Below, in pieces: positions 53,663 to 61,063 of a DNA stretch of 64,000 nucleotides. Source of the stretch: Minisyncoccota bacterium (GTDB taxonomy: Bacteria > Patescibacteriota > Minisyncoccia > UBA6257 > 2-01-FULL-56-20); the NCBI GenBank assembly GCA_031291905.1, contig JARLIC010000137.1:55134-119133 (forward strand), given 5' to 3'. How positions within the stretch are numbered: position 1 is the first letter of the stretch; each line of letters starts with the position of its first letter. Under the pieces are notes generated by a model. It saw only the letters and a list, made by a program, of their open reading frames with translations. It ran no database searches and was not told the DNA's origin. The position numbers and the translations under genes were made by a program.

Positions 53663-53881
53663 TTGAGCGTTGTGAAAGAGGCTGTTTTCGTCACGGTTCT
53701 GATCGTGGCGTGGTACGCGGCGTGGCTGGCGATCGATTTCGTCAGACCCATGGATACGGCGGAAGCCAGGAAGTCGAATCCCGGGGCCGTAACGCCCGAG
53801 AACGCCCCGCTTCTTGGGCCTGGAATCGAGCGAACGATCGAAGCGTTGGGCGGATCAGTGGAGGAAGGGGTTGAGCCTTGA
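53663..53881 (+). CDS. Single-TM small protein
   Basis: TTG 53663 follows GGAGG six bases upstream; 72 residues. One membrane helix (AVFVTVLIVAWYAAWLAIDF) is followed by a polar tail (NPGAVTPENAPLLGPGIERT). It is the first gene after the internal promoter. Confidence 0.55.
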   Translation: MSVVKEAVFVTVLIVAWYAAWLAIDFVRPMDTAEARKSNPGAVTPENAPLLGPGIERTIEALGGSVEEGVEP

Positions 53882-53955
53882 GTGAAGATTTCAAGTCGGT
53901 CATTGCGTTCGAAAAGGCTTGCGGCAAGGAATTGGACGCAGTGGAGGGAGAGTAA
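53878..53955 (+). CDS. Micro-gene, 25 residues
   Basis: A TTG start overlaps the previous stop (TTGA), with GGGG seven bases upstream. The product MSEDFKSVIAFEKACGKELD plus AVEGE is acidic. Evidence is only the coupling and ribosome site. Confidence 0.35.
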   Translation: MSEDFKSVIAFEKACGKELDAVEGE

Positions 53956-53956
53956 G

Positions 53957-54142
53957 ATGGCAAAGATGCTGAGGATCGTGGTTCGGTCCTATATTTTCGA
54001 CGAGGTCGACATCGCCGAAGACGAGTGGAATGCGATGAGCCGCAAAGACAGGGAAGACATGGCTCGCACGGTTTTGCGAGGCGCGGGCATCTGTGACATC
54101 GAGTTTAACGAAGAGTATCTGGACGAAGGGGAGGACGACTGA
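53957..54142 (+). CDS. Small acidic protein
   Basis: ATG 53957 after GGAGGGAG gives 61 residues (MAKMLRIVVRSYIFDEVDIA, EDEWNAMSRKDREDMARTVL). A beta strand followed by helices and an acidic end is seen. Function is unknown. Confidence 0.55.
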   Translation: MAKMLRIVVRSYIFDEVDIAEDEWNAMSRKDREDMARTVLRGAGICDIEFNEEYLDEGEDD

Positions 54143-54144
54143 AC

Positions 54145-54591
54145 GTGGAATCAGCTTTCAGGCAAGTTTGCCGGTTTGAAGAGGCGTTCGGACATGAATT
54201 GTCCAGTAAGCCTCCGGCAGCACCAAGCAGGGATACGATCCGGCTTCGGCGGAAACTGATCCTTGAAGAAGCACGAGAGACGCTGGCTGCTCTCCGCGTC
54301 GTCCAGAAGGCCGTTGAGGCTGGAGACTCCGTGACTGGCGAGATGCTGGCCGAGGTGGCTGATGGATCGGCGGATTTGCAATTCGTCTGCAAGGGAACCG
54401 ATGTCGCCTTTGGGGTCGACGGGCCTGCGGTCATGAACGAAGTGTGCCGAGCCAACCTCTCGAAATTCGGCCCTGGCCACTACTACGACGAGACGGGAAA
54501 GCTCAGAAAACCACCGGGATTCAAGCCTCCCGACATTCTCGGCGTGATCATGAATCAGAAGCCACTCGCTGAGTTGTACGGGAGCGAATGA
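54145..54591 (+). CDS. MazG-like nucleoside triphosphate pyrophosphohydrolase
   Basis: GTG 54145 gives 148 residues. IRLRRKLILEEARETLAAL carries the EExxE-type metal motif, EVADGSADLQFVCKGTDVAF the second acidic motif, and MNEVCRANLSKFGPGHYYDE, TGKLRKPPGFKPPDI the family ending. These enzymes hydrolyse NTPs or dNTPs and can alter the nucleotide pool or lower alarmones. It overlaps the next ATG. Confidence 0.75.
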   Translation: MESAFRQVCRFEEAFGHELSSKPPAAPSRDTIRLRRKLILEEARETLAALRVVQKAVEAGDSVTGEMLAEVADGSADLQFVCKGTDVAFGVDGPAVMNEVCRANLSKFGPGHYYDETGKLRKPPGFKPPDILGVIMNQKPLAELYGSE

Positions 54592-54842
54592 TGCATGAGT
54601 CCCGACGCCACAAGATCCTGGCCCGCATCGAGAAGCGGAAGTGGCCTGAAGGCGACACTGCCTACATTCACCCTTTCTACTTTCCCGGCGTAAAGTCGAA
54701 GACAATAACGACGTGGGACGAGTTCTGTGTCGCGATGGGAATCGAATCGAAACTCAGGGAGCCAGAGATTGAGTATCCTGACCGGAATAAGTCCGTCCCA
54801 ATGGGAGCGAGACCATATCATCGCCGTAAGGCAGGGCGTTAA
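54588..54842 (+). CDS. Unknown basic protein, possibly frameshifted end
   Basis: The 84-residue product begins in a TGATG-type overlap (MMHESRRHKILARIEKRKWP). Its last 20 residues (VPMGARPYHRRKAGR) look like out-of-frame reading of the next gene. A +1 shift near 54800 would join the two into one protein. Confidence 0.5.
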   Translation: MMHESRRHKILARIEKRKWPEGDTAYIHPFYFPGVKSKTITTWDEFCVAMGIESKLREPEIEYPDRNKSVPMGARPYHRRKAGR

Positions 54843-54879
54843 GTACATCGCCGAGCACGATGCTGTGCCGGACACACCG

Positions 54880-55158
54880 ATGTGGGACATGCTGGTTCAT
54901 CGTCACGAGATCAATACCGCGAGGTTCGACCACTACCATCACGTCGTCGGCAACGCTCTCGAAGAACTAGCCAGGCGACGCCTGACCGAATTCACCTGCC
55001 CGCCGCCCTACGACCACAAAGCCCCGTGCATCCCGTCGATCGAATGCCGGCCCGAAGTCCCGCTCCATCCCCAGGTCGTGCCTGAGCCGGGTTCGGTGAT
55101 CAGCCTTGTTATCGGGCTCGTCCTATTGATGGCTTTTGGCGTGAGGAGGATGCGATGA
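54880..55158 (+). CDS. Protein with PEP-CTERM-like C-terminus
   Basis: ATG 54880 gives 92 residues; the frame is open back to 54727 and the true start or a frameshift link to the previous gene is unclear. The end PQVVPEPGSVISLVIGLVLL, MAFGVRRMR has the three parts of a PEP-CTERM tail: VPEPGS, a hydrophobic helix and an Arg cluster. Such tails direct exosortase-linked surface sorting in Gram-negative bacteria. The N-terminal part is His-rich with no obvious signal peptide. Confidence 0.55.
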   Translation: MWDMLVHRHEINTARFDHYHHVVGNALEELARRRLTEFTCPPPYDHKAPCIPSIECRPEVPLHPQVVPEPGSVISLVIGLVLLMAFGVRRMR

Positions 55159-55505
55159 GCACGTTCTACGCGAAATCCAGCAAGGTCGACGCGGTGCAGT
55201 GGTTCAAGGAAGGCGATCATCCCGACGTCTATATGCTCGGCGGCGACCCGTACTTCAAGACAGAAAACTCGGTCGTTCCTCAAGACGTGAATCCTGGGGA
55301 TTGGATCGTCACGCCGCCGAACGGCAGGTCGATGCTTTGTTCGCACGAAGAGTTCAATGAGGCGTACGGCCAAGAAAGCGATTCCATCAAAGCCTTCGCC
55401 AACCACGTCCGCGACGTCAGCAGCGAGTTCTCGTCGGTCCACGGCAAGCGGTTGATCGTCGTCGATGAGAGCAAACTGAAAGCGTTCCTGCAAGCAACGG
55501 AGTAG
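55155..55505 (+). CDS. Unknown phage protein
   Basis: ATGA overlap at the start; 116 residues. VDAVQWFKEGDHPDVYMLGG, VNPGDWIVTPPNGRSMLCSH and EEFNEAYG form a pattern known in phage proteins of unknown role (a small domain with a PGDW-V turn). The end is a charged helix. Confidence 0.55.
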   Translation: MSTFYAKSSKVDAVQWFKEGDHPDVYMLGGDPYFKTENSVVPQDVNPGDWIVTPPNGRSMLCSHEEFNEAYGQESDSIKAFANHVRDVSSEFSSVHGKRLIVVDESKLKAFLQATE

Positions 55506-55509
55506 AGCG

Positions 55510-56124
55510 ATGGCCGCAAAGACCACCAGGATCAAGAGGCTGACCAAGAAGAAGAAGGATGAGGCTGCGAAGAACGTCCCGTTGGCCAAGCACATCGCGA
55601 AGAAAATGGGATGGCGAGATCTTCCGATGGAGGATCAGATCCAAGAGGCGTCCGTCGGCCTGTGCAAAGCGGTGAACGGATTCGATCCATCCAGGGGAAC
55701 GAAGCTGAGCACCATGATCGGCCGATGTGCGATGAACGAGATCTTGTCTGCGAGGCGGAAGTACGGTTTGATCCGGATACCAGACTACCTCCAAGAGAAA
55801 GCGAACGCCGAACACGGCCTCCAGAAGCACGTCAAACAGGCCGGAAAGCGGCTCAGTATCGACGGGATATCGGAGGACTCGGAATTTCATCCAAGGTGCC
55901 CCGAAGACGACGACTCCGAGTTCGGCTGGAAGGCGATGCGGGCGGTTCGATGGGCCGTCCAGAAGCTTCCGCCGATCGAGCGGGACGTGATTCGCGGGCT
56001 GATGTTCCGCCAGGAAACAGCCCGCGAACTGGGCAAGAAGCACGGCGTCCACGTCTCGGTGGTGCGTCACCTGAAAGACACAGCCTTGGCGAAGTTGCGA
56101 GCGAGTTTGGTTAAGCACGTGTAA
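55510..56124 (+). CDS. Sigma-70 family RNA polymerase sigma factor A
   Basis: The 204-residue product has a Lys-rich start, then region 2 (VPLAKHIAKKMGW, DQIQEASVGLCKAVNGFDPS, RGTKLSTMIGRCAMNEIL) and region 4 near the end (KLPPIERDVIRGLMFRQETA, RELGKKHGVHVSVVRHLKDT). There is no region 1.1 or 3, so it resembles ECF/SigF-like minimal factors. It should guide host polymerase to phage promoters. A second sigma-like gene follows 15 bases later. Confidence 0.82.
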   Translation: MAAKTTRIKRLTKKKKDEAAKNVPLAKHIAKKMGWRDLPMEDQIQEASVGLCKAVNGFDPSRGTKLSTMIGRCAMNEILSARRKYGLIRIPDYLQEKANAEHGLQKHVKQAGKRLSIDGISEDSEFHPRCPEDDDSEFGWKAMRAVRWAVQKLPPIERDVIRGLMFRQETARELGKKHGVHVSVVRHLKDTALAKLRASLVKHV

Positions 56125-56139
56125 ATAACTGGGGGCGAC

Positions 56140-56700
56140 ATGGCCAAAAAGAAGCCGACCGCGAAAGGATTGATTCCCTTTGACCTGCCATTGAATGAGG
56201 AACAAAAAGAACTGGCGGCGTCGTGCGAGAGGATGGTGGTGAACATAGCGAAGAAGTCGGCGAATCGGAACAACAACTTCGACGACCTGATCGACGCCGG
56301 GCAGATGGGCCTCATACGAGCCGCCCAGACATACGACGAGGCGAAAGGTGCGTTTTCGACGCACGCGTATCGGTGGATTTTAGCGAAAGTGCTGAGAGCA
56401 AGACATGAGCTAAACAAGAACAACGCCAGAAAGGATTACGCATTCGACGTGCGGAATCTTCCGTCTCGCCCGGCCGAAGACACCTGGTTTGACCCAGATG
56501 TCGTATTGCAAGCCTTCGACTCCCTTCCCAGGCAACTTCAGGACGTTGTTCGACTCAGGGTCTGGGATGACGACGCCAAGAAGCTGGATAAGGTCGCCAG
56601 GCGGCTGGGCTGCGTAAAACAAACGGTCTTAACCCGCCAAGCCAAGGCGTTCGGAATCCTCCGCGACACGCTCTGGCGATACGCACGGGAGGCTTCATGA
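56140..56700 (+). CDS. Sigma-70 family RNA polymerase sigma factor B
   Basis: The 186-residue product has region 2 (ERMVVNIAKKSANRNNNFDD, LIDAGQMGLIRAAQTYDEAK, GAFSTHAYRWILAKVLRARH) and region 4 (LPRQLQDVVRLRVWDDDAKK, LDKVARRLGCVKQTVLTRQA). It is diverged from factor A, so the two may read different promoters or one may be a regulator. It overlaps the next gene by four bases. Confidence 0.8.
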   Translation: MAKKKPTAKGLIPFDLPLNEEQKELAASCERMVVNIAKKSANRNNNFDDLIDAGQMGLIRAAQTYDEAKGAFSTHAYRWILAKVLRARHELNKNNARKDYAFDVRNLPSRPAEDTWFDPDVVLQAFDSLPRQLQDVVRLRVWDDDAKKLDKVARRLGCVKQTVLTRQAKAFGILRDTLWRYAREAS

Positions 56701-57050
56701 CCAACTCGTGCCCCGGCTGCCGATCAACCAAGGTCCAGCCCGTCTTGTCGCTACATGTCGGCTGGCGGGTCTTGTGCTCCGGGTGCTTGATGATGGGGCC
56801 GATCGGCGTGGATCAGACGGACGCGGAGAACAGGTGGAATAGGTTGCCACGAGTTTCCGATTTGGACGCCGAGATGAGGTATTTGTTCGATGTGATCAGT
56901 GCTGTCGCCAGGGGAGCCCATGACGACGAGCAGATGGAGTTCAGGACAAGTCTGAGCGGCTCTTGGATGACGGTAGGCGGCATCCGAAGGGCTGTTGCTC
57001 AGTGGAAGAATCTGCCTCGTGCGGAATACGCTATTGAGGAGCTGCCATGA
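56697..57050 (+). CDS. Lar-like zinc protein with C-terminal extension
   Basis: Residues 1-50, SCPGCRSTKVQPVLSLHVGW, RVLCSGCLMMGPIGVDQTDA, ENRWNRLP, have the complete Lar layout with two CxxC pairs and the A.xRWN helix. The remaining 65 residues are a separate helical region. Lar-type proteins ease type I restriction; this could be an anti-restriction or DNA-binding protein. Confidence 0.6.
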   Translation: MTNSCPGCRSTKVQPVLSLHVGWRVLCSGCLMMGPIGVDQTDAENRWNRLPRVSDLDAEMRYLFDVISAVARGAHDDEQMEFRTSLSGSWMTVGGIRRAVAQWKNLPRAEYAIEELP

Positions 57051-57331
57051 GTATGACCCTGCACCAGCTCGCCGACGAGCTTCTGGAGATCCGCCGCTAC
57101 GTGCGGAGCCACCCAAAGCACGTCAAGGAGCGAATGGCTGTGATTAACGATCGCGACATTGTGAATGTCGGGCGGTATCACCCATTCCATAGAAAACTGA
57201 AACGAATGGCGACCAATGTCAACGCCGGTCTCGATCGCATCGTCGTCGACCCCGAGATCCTCGAAGGCTACCTCTACGGGGCCGCCGCCGAGATTCGTGA
57301 ACTCGCTATAAAGCTGGAAACTACAGGATGA
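57047..57331 (+). CDS. Small helical protein
   Basis: ATGA overlap; 94 residues, mostly helical (LHQLADELLEIRRYVRSHPK, EGYLYGAAAEIRELAIKLET). Function is unknown. Confidence 0.5.
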   Translation: MSMTLHQLADELLEIRRYVRSHPKHVKERMAVINDRDIVNVGRYHPFHRKLKRMATNVNAGLDRIVVDPEILEGYLYGAAAEIRELAIKLETTG

Positions 57332-57346
57332 TTCGGGGGCCTGGAG

Positions 57347-57646
57347 ATGGGCTGGAGAGAACGCAATCGGCCACCGGGCTTCAGGCATCTCAAGCGAGTC
57401 TGGTGCAAATACCTTGAGCGGCTTATCTGGCGGGAATCGGGCGCTTGGCGTGGCAACAACAGAAGCTATCGCGGCTGGGTCCGCCACATGAGAACAACGG
57501 CGGAAATTCGGGCCTACGACCCAGAGTTCTGCCGAGCGAAACGAAGCCCGCACCGACTGCCGGATGTTCGCGACGGCTACTGGCGGCGGAATCAGAGATG
57601 CTGGAAACGATTCCGGTCCTCGCAGTACAAAATGAGGCCGATGTAA
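57347..57646 (+). CDS. Arg/Trp-rich basic protein, duplicate 1
   Basis: The 99-residue product starts MGWRERNRPPGFRHLKRVWC and is extremely basic and Trp-rich. It shares MGWR, DPEF.R..RS, a Pro/Asp/Tyr segment and WK+FR with the gene at 57879. It probably binds nucleic acid. Confidence 0.5.
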   Translation: MGWRERNRPPGFRHLKRVWCKYLERLIWRESGAWRGNNRSYRGWVRHMRTTAEIRAYDPEFCRAKRSPHRLPDVRDGYWRRNQRCWKRFRSSQYKMRPM

Positions 57647-57667
57647 CAATTAGGAGGTAGGCGATTC

Positions 57668-57874
57668 ATGGCAAAGGCAATGGATATCACGGGGCAGGTT
57701 TTTGGTAGGCTAACTGCCGTGAGCCGGCTTGTTGGCCCAAACATTTCCACCGTCAGCATGGACCACGCCGTCGAGGTCGCCCAGGCCGCACGGCTGAAAT
57801 TCATTCGGGATAACGAAGGCAGGCTCAGCTACGATCCCGACTGGCACCTGAAGAATCGTTTCGCGGAGGAATAA
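57668..57874 (+). CDS. Small protein with HNH/AP2-nuclease-like start
   Basis: The first 20 residues, MAKAMDITGQVFGRLTAVSR, look like the start of phage HNH/AP2 homing endonucleases (TGQ.FGRLTV). The rest (MDHAVEVAQAARLKFIRDNE) is unlike them and there is no nuclease core. It may be a chimera between duplicated genes. GGAGGTAGG precedes ATG 57668. Confidence 0.45.
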   Translation: MAKAMDITGQVFGRLTAVSRLVGPNISTVSMDHAVEVAQAARLKFIRDNEGRLSYDPDWHLKNRFAEE

Positions 57875-57878
57875 TCCA

Positions 57879-58151
57879 ATGGGCTGGCGGGACAAGAATC
57901 AGCCCCAGAACGGCAGTCGTTGCTGGCACGCCTACGGATGCCTCAACAAGTTCATGGGGCGAAAGTGGGCGAGCGGAAACTACTATCGCCATTTCCGCGT
58001 CATGCGAATCCTGAAGGCTTGCGATCCCGAGTTCAACAGGCCCGGCCGAAGCTATCGCCAGACGCCGCATCCTTGGGACGACGTCTACATAAAGTGCCAG
58101 AAGACGTGGAAGAAATTCCGCAGAACCAGATGGAAACCCAAACAAACATGA
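57879..58151 (+). CDS. Arg/Trp-rich basic protein, duplicate 2
   Basis: The 90-residue product MGWRDKNQPQNGSRCWHAYG is a diverged copy of the gene at 57347, keeping DPEFNRPGRSYRQTPHPWDD and KTWKKFRR. It overlaps the next gene by ATGA. Confidence 0.5.
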   Translation: MGWRDKNQPQNGSRCWHAYGCLNKFMGRKWASGNYYRHFRVMRILKACDPEFNRPGRSYRQTPHPWDDVYIKCQKTWKKFRRTRWKPKQT

Positions 58152-58402
58152 GCGAGAAACCAAAGTGTCCAGCGAAATGGACGCTACCTGAAATCATTTG
58201 GGCATTGCGTGATATTAAATATCTGGGACACGACCAGTGGAAGATGGTCGCTGGCAAGAGCGGTCGAGCGAAGACGCATATCCAAGGTTCTCGCTACGAC
58301 GCGCTTCTTGACATCGAGACAGCCAGGGCCGTCGTTGCGTGGGAGAAAGTCCGACGCGGAGACTGGCGGCTATCGGTAGCAGCAAACCCGGAGACATCAT
58401 GA
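58148..58402 (+). CDS. Small protein, unknown
   Basis: ATG 58148 gives 84 residues (CPAKWTLPEIIWALRDIKYL, GHDQWKMVAGKSGRAKTHIQ). A helical start and basic middle suggest nucleic-acid binding. It overlaps its neighbours by four bases on both sides. Confidence 0.5.
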   Translation: MSEKPKCPAKWTLPEIIWALRDIKYLGHDQWKMVAGKSGRAKTHIQGSRYDALLDIETARAVVAWEKVRRGDWRLSVAANPETS

Positions 58403-58593
58403 CCACCGGCATCACCAAGGCTGCCCTGGATCAACTGCCGCCCTTCGAGGCTTGGGTGATCAAACGCCGGCTTGTCGACAAAGAGAACTCGTGGAGGCGA
58501 CTGGAATCTGAATGCGGTCTAGCCGTCTACCGTTTAAAGCAGATCGAGCGTGAGGCTTTACTGAAGTTGTTTAATCCCGAGGGACAAGTATGA
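58399..58593 (+). CDS. Free-standing sigma region-4-like HTH protein
   Basis: ATG 58399 gives 64 residues. FEAWVIKRRLVDKENSWRRL, ESECGLAVYRLKQIEREALL resembles sigma region 4.2: a conserved helix, the turn, and the QIE.EAL.KL recognition end. With no region 2 it could be an anti-sigma, co-activator or transcription factor working with the two sigma factors. Confidence 0.55.
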   Translation: MTTGITKAALDQLPPFEAWVIKRRLVDKENSWRRLESECGLAVYRLKQIEREALLKLFNPEGQV

Positions 58594-59537
58594 CCCGCCC
58601 CCCGATCCCGCTTCTTGCCCCGAACGTCACTTGCGGCTTCCCGTATTTCGATCCCGACGTCTTCGAGACAGGCTTGGGCGTCCAGTATTTCAAGGAAGCC
58701 GGCGTCGCACTGATCTCGCGTCCTAACGTGAATATCGCGGCGGCTGCCGGGTTCCTGGACAGCTTTGACGACAGCCTTGGGTTTCGCGAGTACCTGTTCG
58801 ACCCCGTGAATATCGACGACGGGGCGCAAGCGGCCAAGTACGCGGGACAGGGGTGCTATCAAAGCTATAGTGCGAAGAGGACCTGGAACAAGGACGCCGG
58901 AAGGTATCTCGACCACATCAAGGAGTTAGGTCACGGCTCCGTTCTTGAAGCGGCCAGTTATGGGTTCCAGTTCTGGGGAGTCGACCGAGCACTTACGCAT
59001 GAGTTGGTCCGGCACCGGATGCTCAGTTTTTCACAGACATCGCAACGTTTCTGCGATGACAAAGCGTTGCGATTTGTTGAGAGGCCGGAGTATCAGCCCG
59101 AAAGATTGCCGGACGACGCGGGCGACGAACTTAAGAGAGATGTCGCGTGGGCAGACACGAAGTTTCAGCAGATCATTAATAGTTTCGTGAGTCATTACGA
59201 ATTATCCGCCGAGAATCTTGGCTCCGCTCGCGACCACGGCCATCCGCTGCTTCAAGGCGGCTCGGCGACCGAGAAGCGTAAGCATCTCAATCAGGTCGCG
59301 AGAGAATGCCTTCCCAATTGTTGCGAGGCCCCGATCGTCGTCACCGGCAACGCGAGGGCTTGGCGCGGATTCCTGGACCAGCGAGCCACGCCGCACGCCG
59401 ACGTGCCGATCCGCGAGTTGGCCATCAAGGTTCTGAAAGCGTTATTGGTGACGAGTCCATTGTTGTTCGGCGACTATGAGATCGCGAAGCAGGATGATGG
59501 AACCGAGGCCGCTACGACCGCCTACCGCAAGGTCTGA
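58590..59537 (+). CDS. thyX: FAD-dependent thymidylate synthase
   Basis: The 315-residue product carries the ThyX signature RHRMLSFSQTSQR (residues 141-153), preceded by HGSVLEAASYGFQFWGVDRA and followed by LPNCCEAPIVVTGNARAWRG and FLDQRATPHADVPIRELA. It methylates dUMP to dTMP using methylene-tetrahydrofolate and FAD. The N-terminal 80 residues include a segment that aligns less well. Its start overlaps the preceding gene (ATGA). It secures thymidine supply for DNA synthesis. Confidence 0.9.
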   Translation: MTRPPIPLLAPNVTCGFPYFDPDVFETGLGVQYFKEAGVALISRPNVNIAAAAGFLDSFDDSLGFREYLFDPVNIDDGAQAAKYAGQGCYQSYSAKRTWNKDAGRYLDHIKELGHGSVLEAASYGFQFWGVDRALTHELVRHRMLSFSQTSQRFCDDKALRFVERPEYQPERLPDDAGDELKRDVAWADTKFQQIINSFVSHYELSAENLGSARDHGHPLLQGGSATEKRKHLNQVARECLPNCCEAPIVVTGNARAWRGFLDQRATPHADVPIRELAIKVLKALLVTSPLLFGDYEIAKQDDGTEAATTAYRKV

Positions 59538-59542
59538 AAGCC

Positions 59543-59698
59543 ATGCCAGAAACCGACCACGCCAGATACATCAGCCTTCTAACCAACCTGTACTCCGGTG
59601 CGACGTTGAGCGATAGTGAGCATATCGAGTTGACGAATTTGCATTTCGCGAATATAGCCAGGGTTGGAAAGATCACCACCGAGGGTGCGGCACCATGA
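59543..59698 (+). CDS. Micro-gene, 51 residues
   Basis: ATG 59543 opens MPETDHARYISLLTNLYSGA and the frame ends in an ATGA overlap with the next gene. It is mildly acidic and helical. Coupling supports it although the ribosome site is weak. Confidence 0.5.
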   Translation: MPETDHARYISLLTNLYSGATLSDSEHIELTNLHFANIARVGKITTEGAAP

Positions 59699-59991
59699 AT
59701 ATCCAAGATTGCAGTTTTCCGGTCAACGGAGACAGGTTTACTTTCGCACTCGTCAGCAAGGATGCTCACGATACCACTGTCGCCATCAAAGACGCCCGCA
59801 TTAAGGAACTTGAAGCGTCTCTCTATGAAGCGCAGTTCGACCTAAAGTACGCCAAGTGGTCGACAGATAATGCGTACGCCGTCGTCGACAAGCTCGGAAT
59901 TAGGATCGGCAAACTTCGGGTGCATCTCGCGGCCCGCGACGCCGAGATCGCTGAACTGAAGCTCAGAATCACCAGTGGAGACGCAGAATGA
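59695..59991 (+). CDS. Small coiled-coil protein
   Basis: The 98-residue product has a heptad-rich middle and end (KDARIKELEASLYEAQFDLK, LAARDAEIAELKLRI). It overlaps the longer coiled-coil gene by ATGA and shares its AxDAEIAxLK phrase, so they may pair or be partial duplicates. Confidence 0.55.
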   Translation: MNIQDCSFPVNGDRFTFALVSKDAHDTTVAIKDARIKELEASLYEAQFDLKYAKWSTDNAYAVVDKLGIRIGKLRVHLAARDAEIAELKLRITSGDAE

Positions 59992-60929
59992 TTCGCTACG
60001 GGAAGCGGTTGTCGAAGAAGACGATCTTCGATTACGTCCAGTGCCGTGACGAGAACAGTCATGCGGATTTCGTGTTCGCCGATCTAGTTCGGCAACTCGA
60101 AGAGAGAGAAGAAGAACTCGAAGCGAAAGACGCGGAACTGGCCGAGGCGGCCGAGCCGAAGGCTTGCGGTGCATACAGGATCGTCCACGAGGACGAGTAC
60201 GCGGAGCTGAAGCGGCAGGCGAATATCGGCCGCGCCAAGGAAGAACTCTACTTTCGAGCGATGGACGCCAAGGACGCCGAGATCGATCGATATAAGGGCG
60301 CGACGGAACTCGCTGGCAAATTGATCGACGACAGGAATTCGATCATCGAATCCAAGGACATGACGATCGCTGACCTTGAACGCGACATGGTCTGCCTTGA
60401 GCACGAACGTAAGGCTTCCCGACTGGCTTCCGGCAAGAACGGAGAAACGATCGGCAAACTTCGTGGGGAAGTTAAGACGAAGGACGCCGAGATCGCGTCC
60501 CTGAAGTCCGACCTCCAAGCCGTCGTTTTTGAGAGCGAATCGCAGGCGGCCGAGATCATCCGACAGCGAGACGAGGCCAGGGCCGAACTTCGCAAACTCC
60601 AGCGTCTCCAGAGCAGCGAGTCCACCTACGACGCGAACGCCGTGAACGGATTCAGCGAGAGTGCGGCATGCAGCCTCGTCGGTCTCGCCGTGAAGATCCT
60701 GGAAGACAACGGCGGCAAGGTTCCGTTCTCAGCCGCCTGCGCCGTCGTCCTGAAGCGGGAACTGGACAAGGCCAAGGCGGAGAACAAGTCGCTCAGCGAA
60801 AAGAACGCGGAACTGGCTACCACATTACACAAGTGCTCGACGGTCTCGGCCGCCAAGACGTTCACTCGGTCTGACGCCTTCGGCATTGGCCCCGTTTTTC
60901 GCAATTGCACGTTCACTCCTGGCGAGTAA
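59988..60929 (+). CDS. Long coiled-coil protein
   Basis: The 313-residue product is dominated by coiled coil (LVRQLEEREEELEAKDAELA, EVKTKDAEIASLKSDLQAVV, DEARAELRKLQRLQS) between a basic start and a small C-terminal globular part (FTRSDAFGIGPVFRNCTF). KDAEI occurs several times. It may be a structural scaffold or a trigger of other proteins. A hairpin follows its stop. Confidence 0.55.
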   Translation: MIRYGKRLSKKTIFDYVQCRDENSHADFVFADLVRQLEEREEELEAKDAELAEAAEPKACGAYRIVHEDEYAELKRQANIGRAKEELYFRAMDAKDAEIDRYKGATELAGKLIDDRNSIIESKDMTIADLERDMVCLEHERKASRLASGKNGETIGKLRGEVKTKDAEIASLKSDLQAVVFESESQAAEIIRQRDEARAELRKLQRLQSSESTYDANAVNGFSESAACSLVGLAVKILEDNGGKVPFSAACAVVLKRELDKAKAENKSLSEKNAELATTLHKCSTVSAAKTFTRSDAFGIGPVFRNCTFTPGE

Positions 60930-60944
60930 TCCGCCTTAGCCTCA

Positions 60945-60962
60945 GCCGGCACGGACGCCGGC
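60945..60962 (+). terminator. Possible terminator hairpin
   Basis: GCCGGC-ACGGAC-GCCGGC forms a 6-bp GC stem just after the coiled-coil gene, but is followed by C-rich, not T-rich, sequence. It may slow or end transcription before the large virion gene. The remaining gap to 61063 is pyrimidine-rich and holds no gene. Confidence 0.35.
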
Positions 60963-61063
60963 CCCCTCCCTTCCCGCCTCGCACTCAGGTCCATCGCGAC
61001 CACGCCTTGACTCATCCCATCTCATCTCCCGCCGCCCCAGCTCCTCCCCGGAGTCCACATCCC

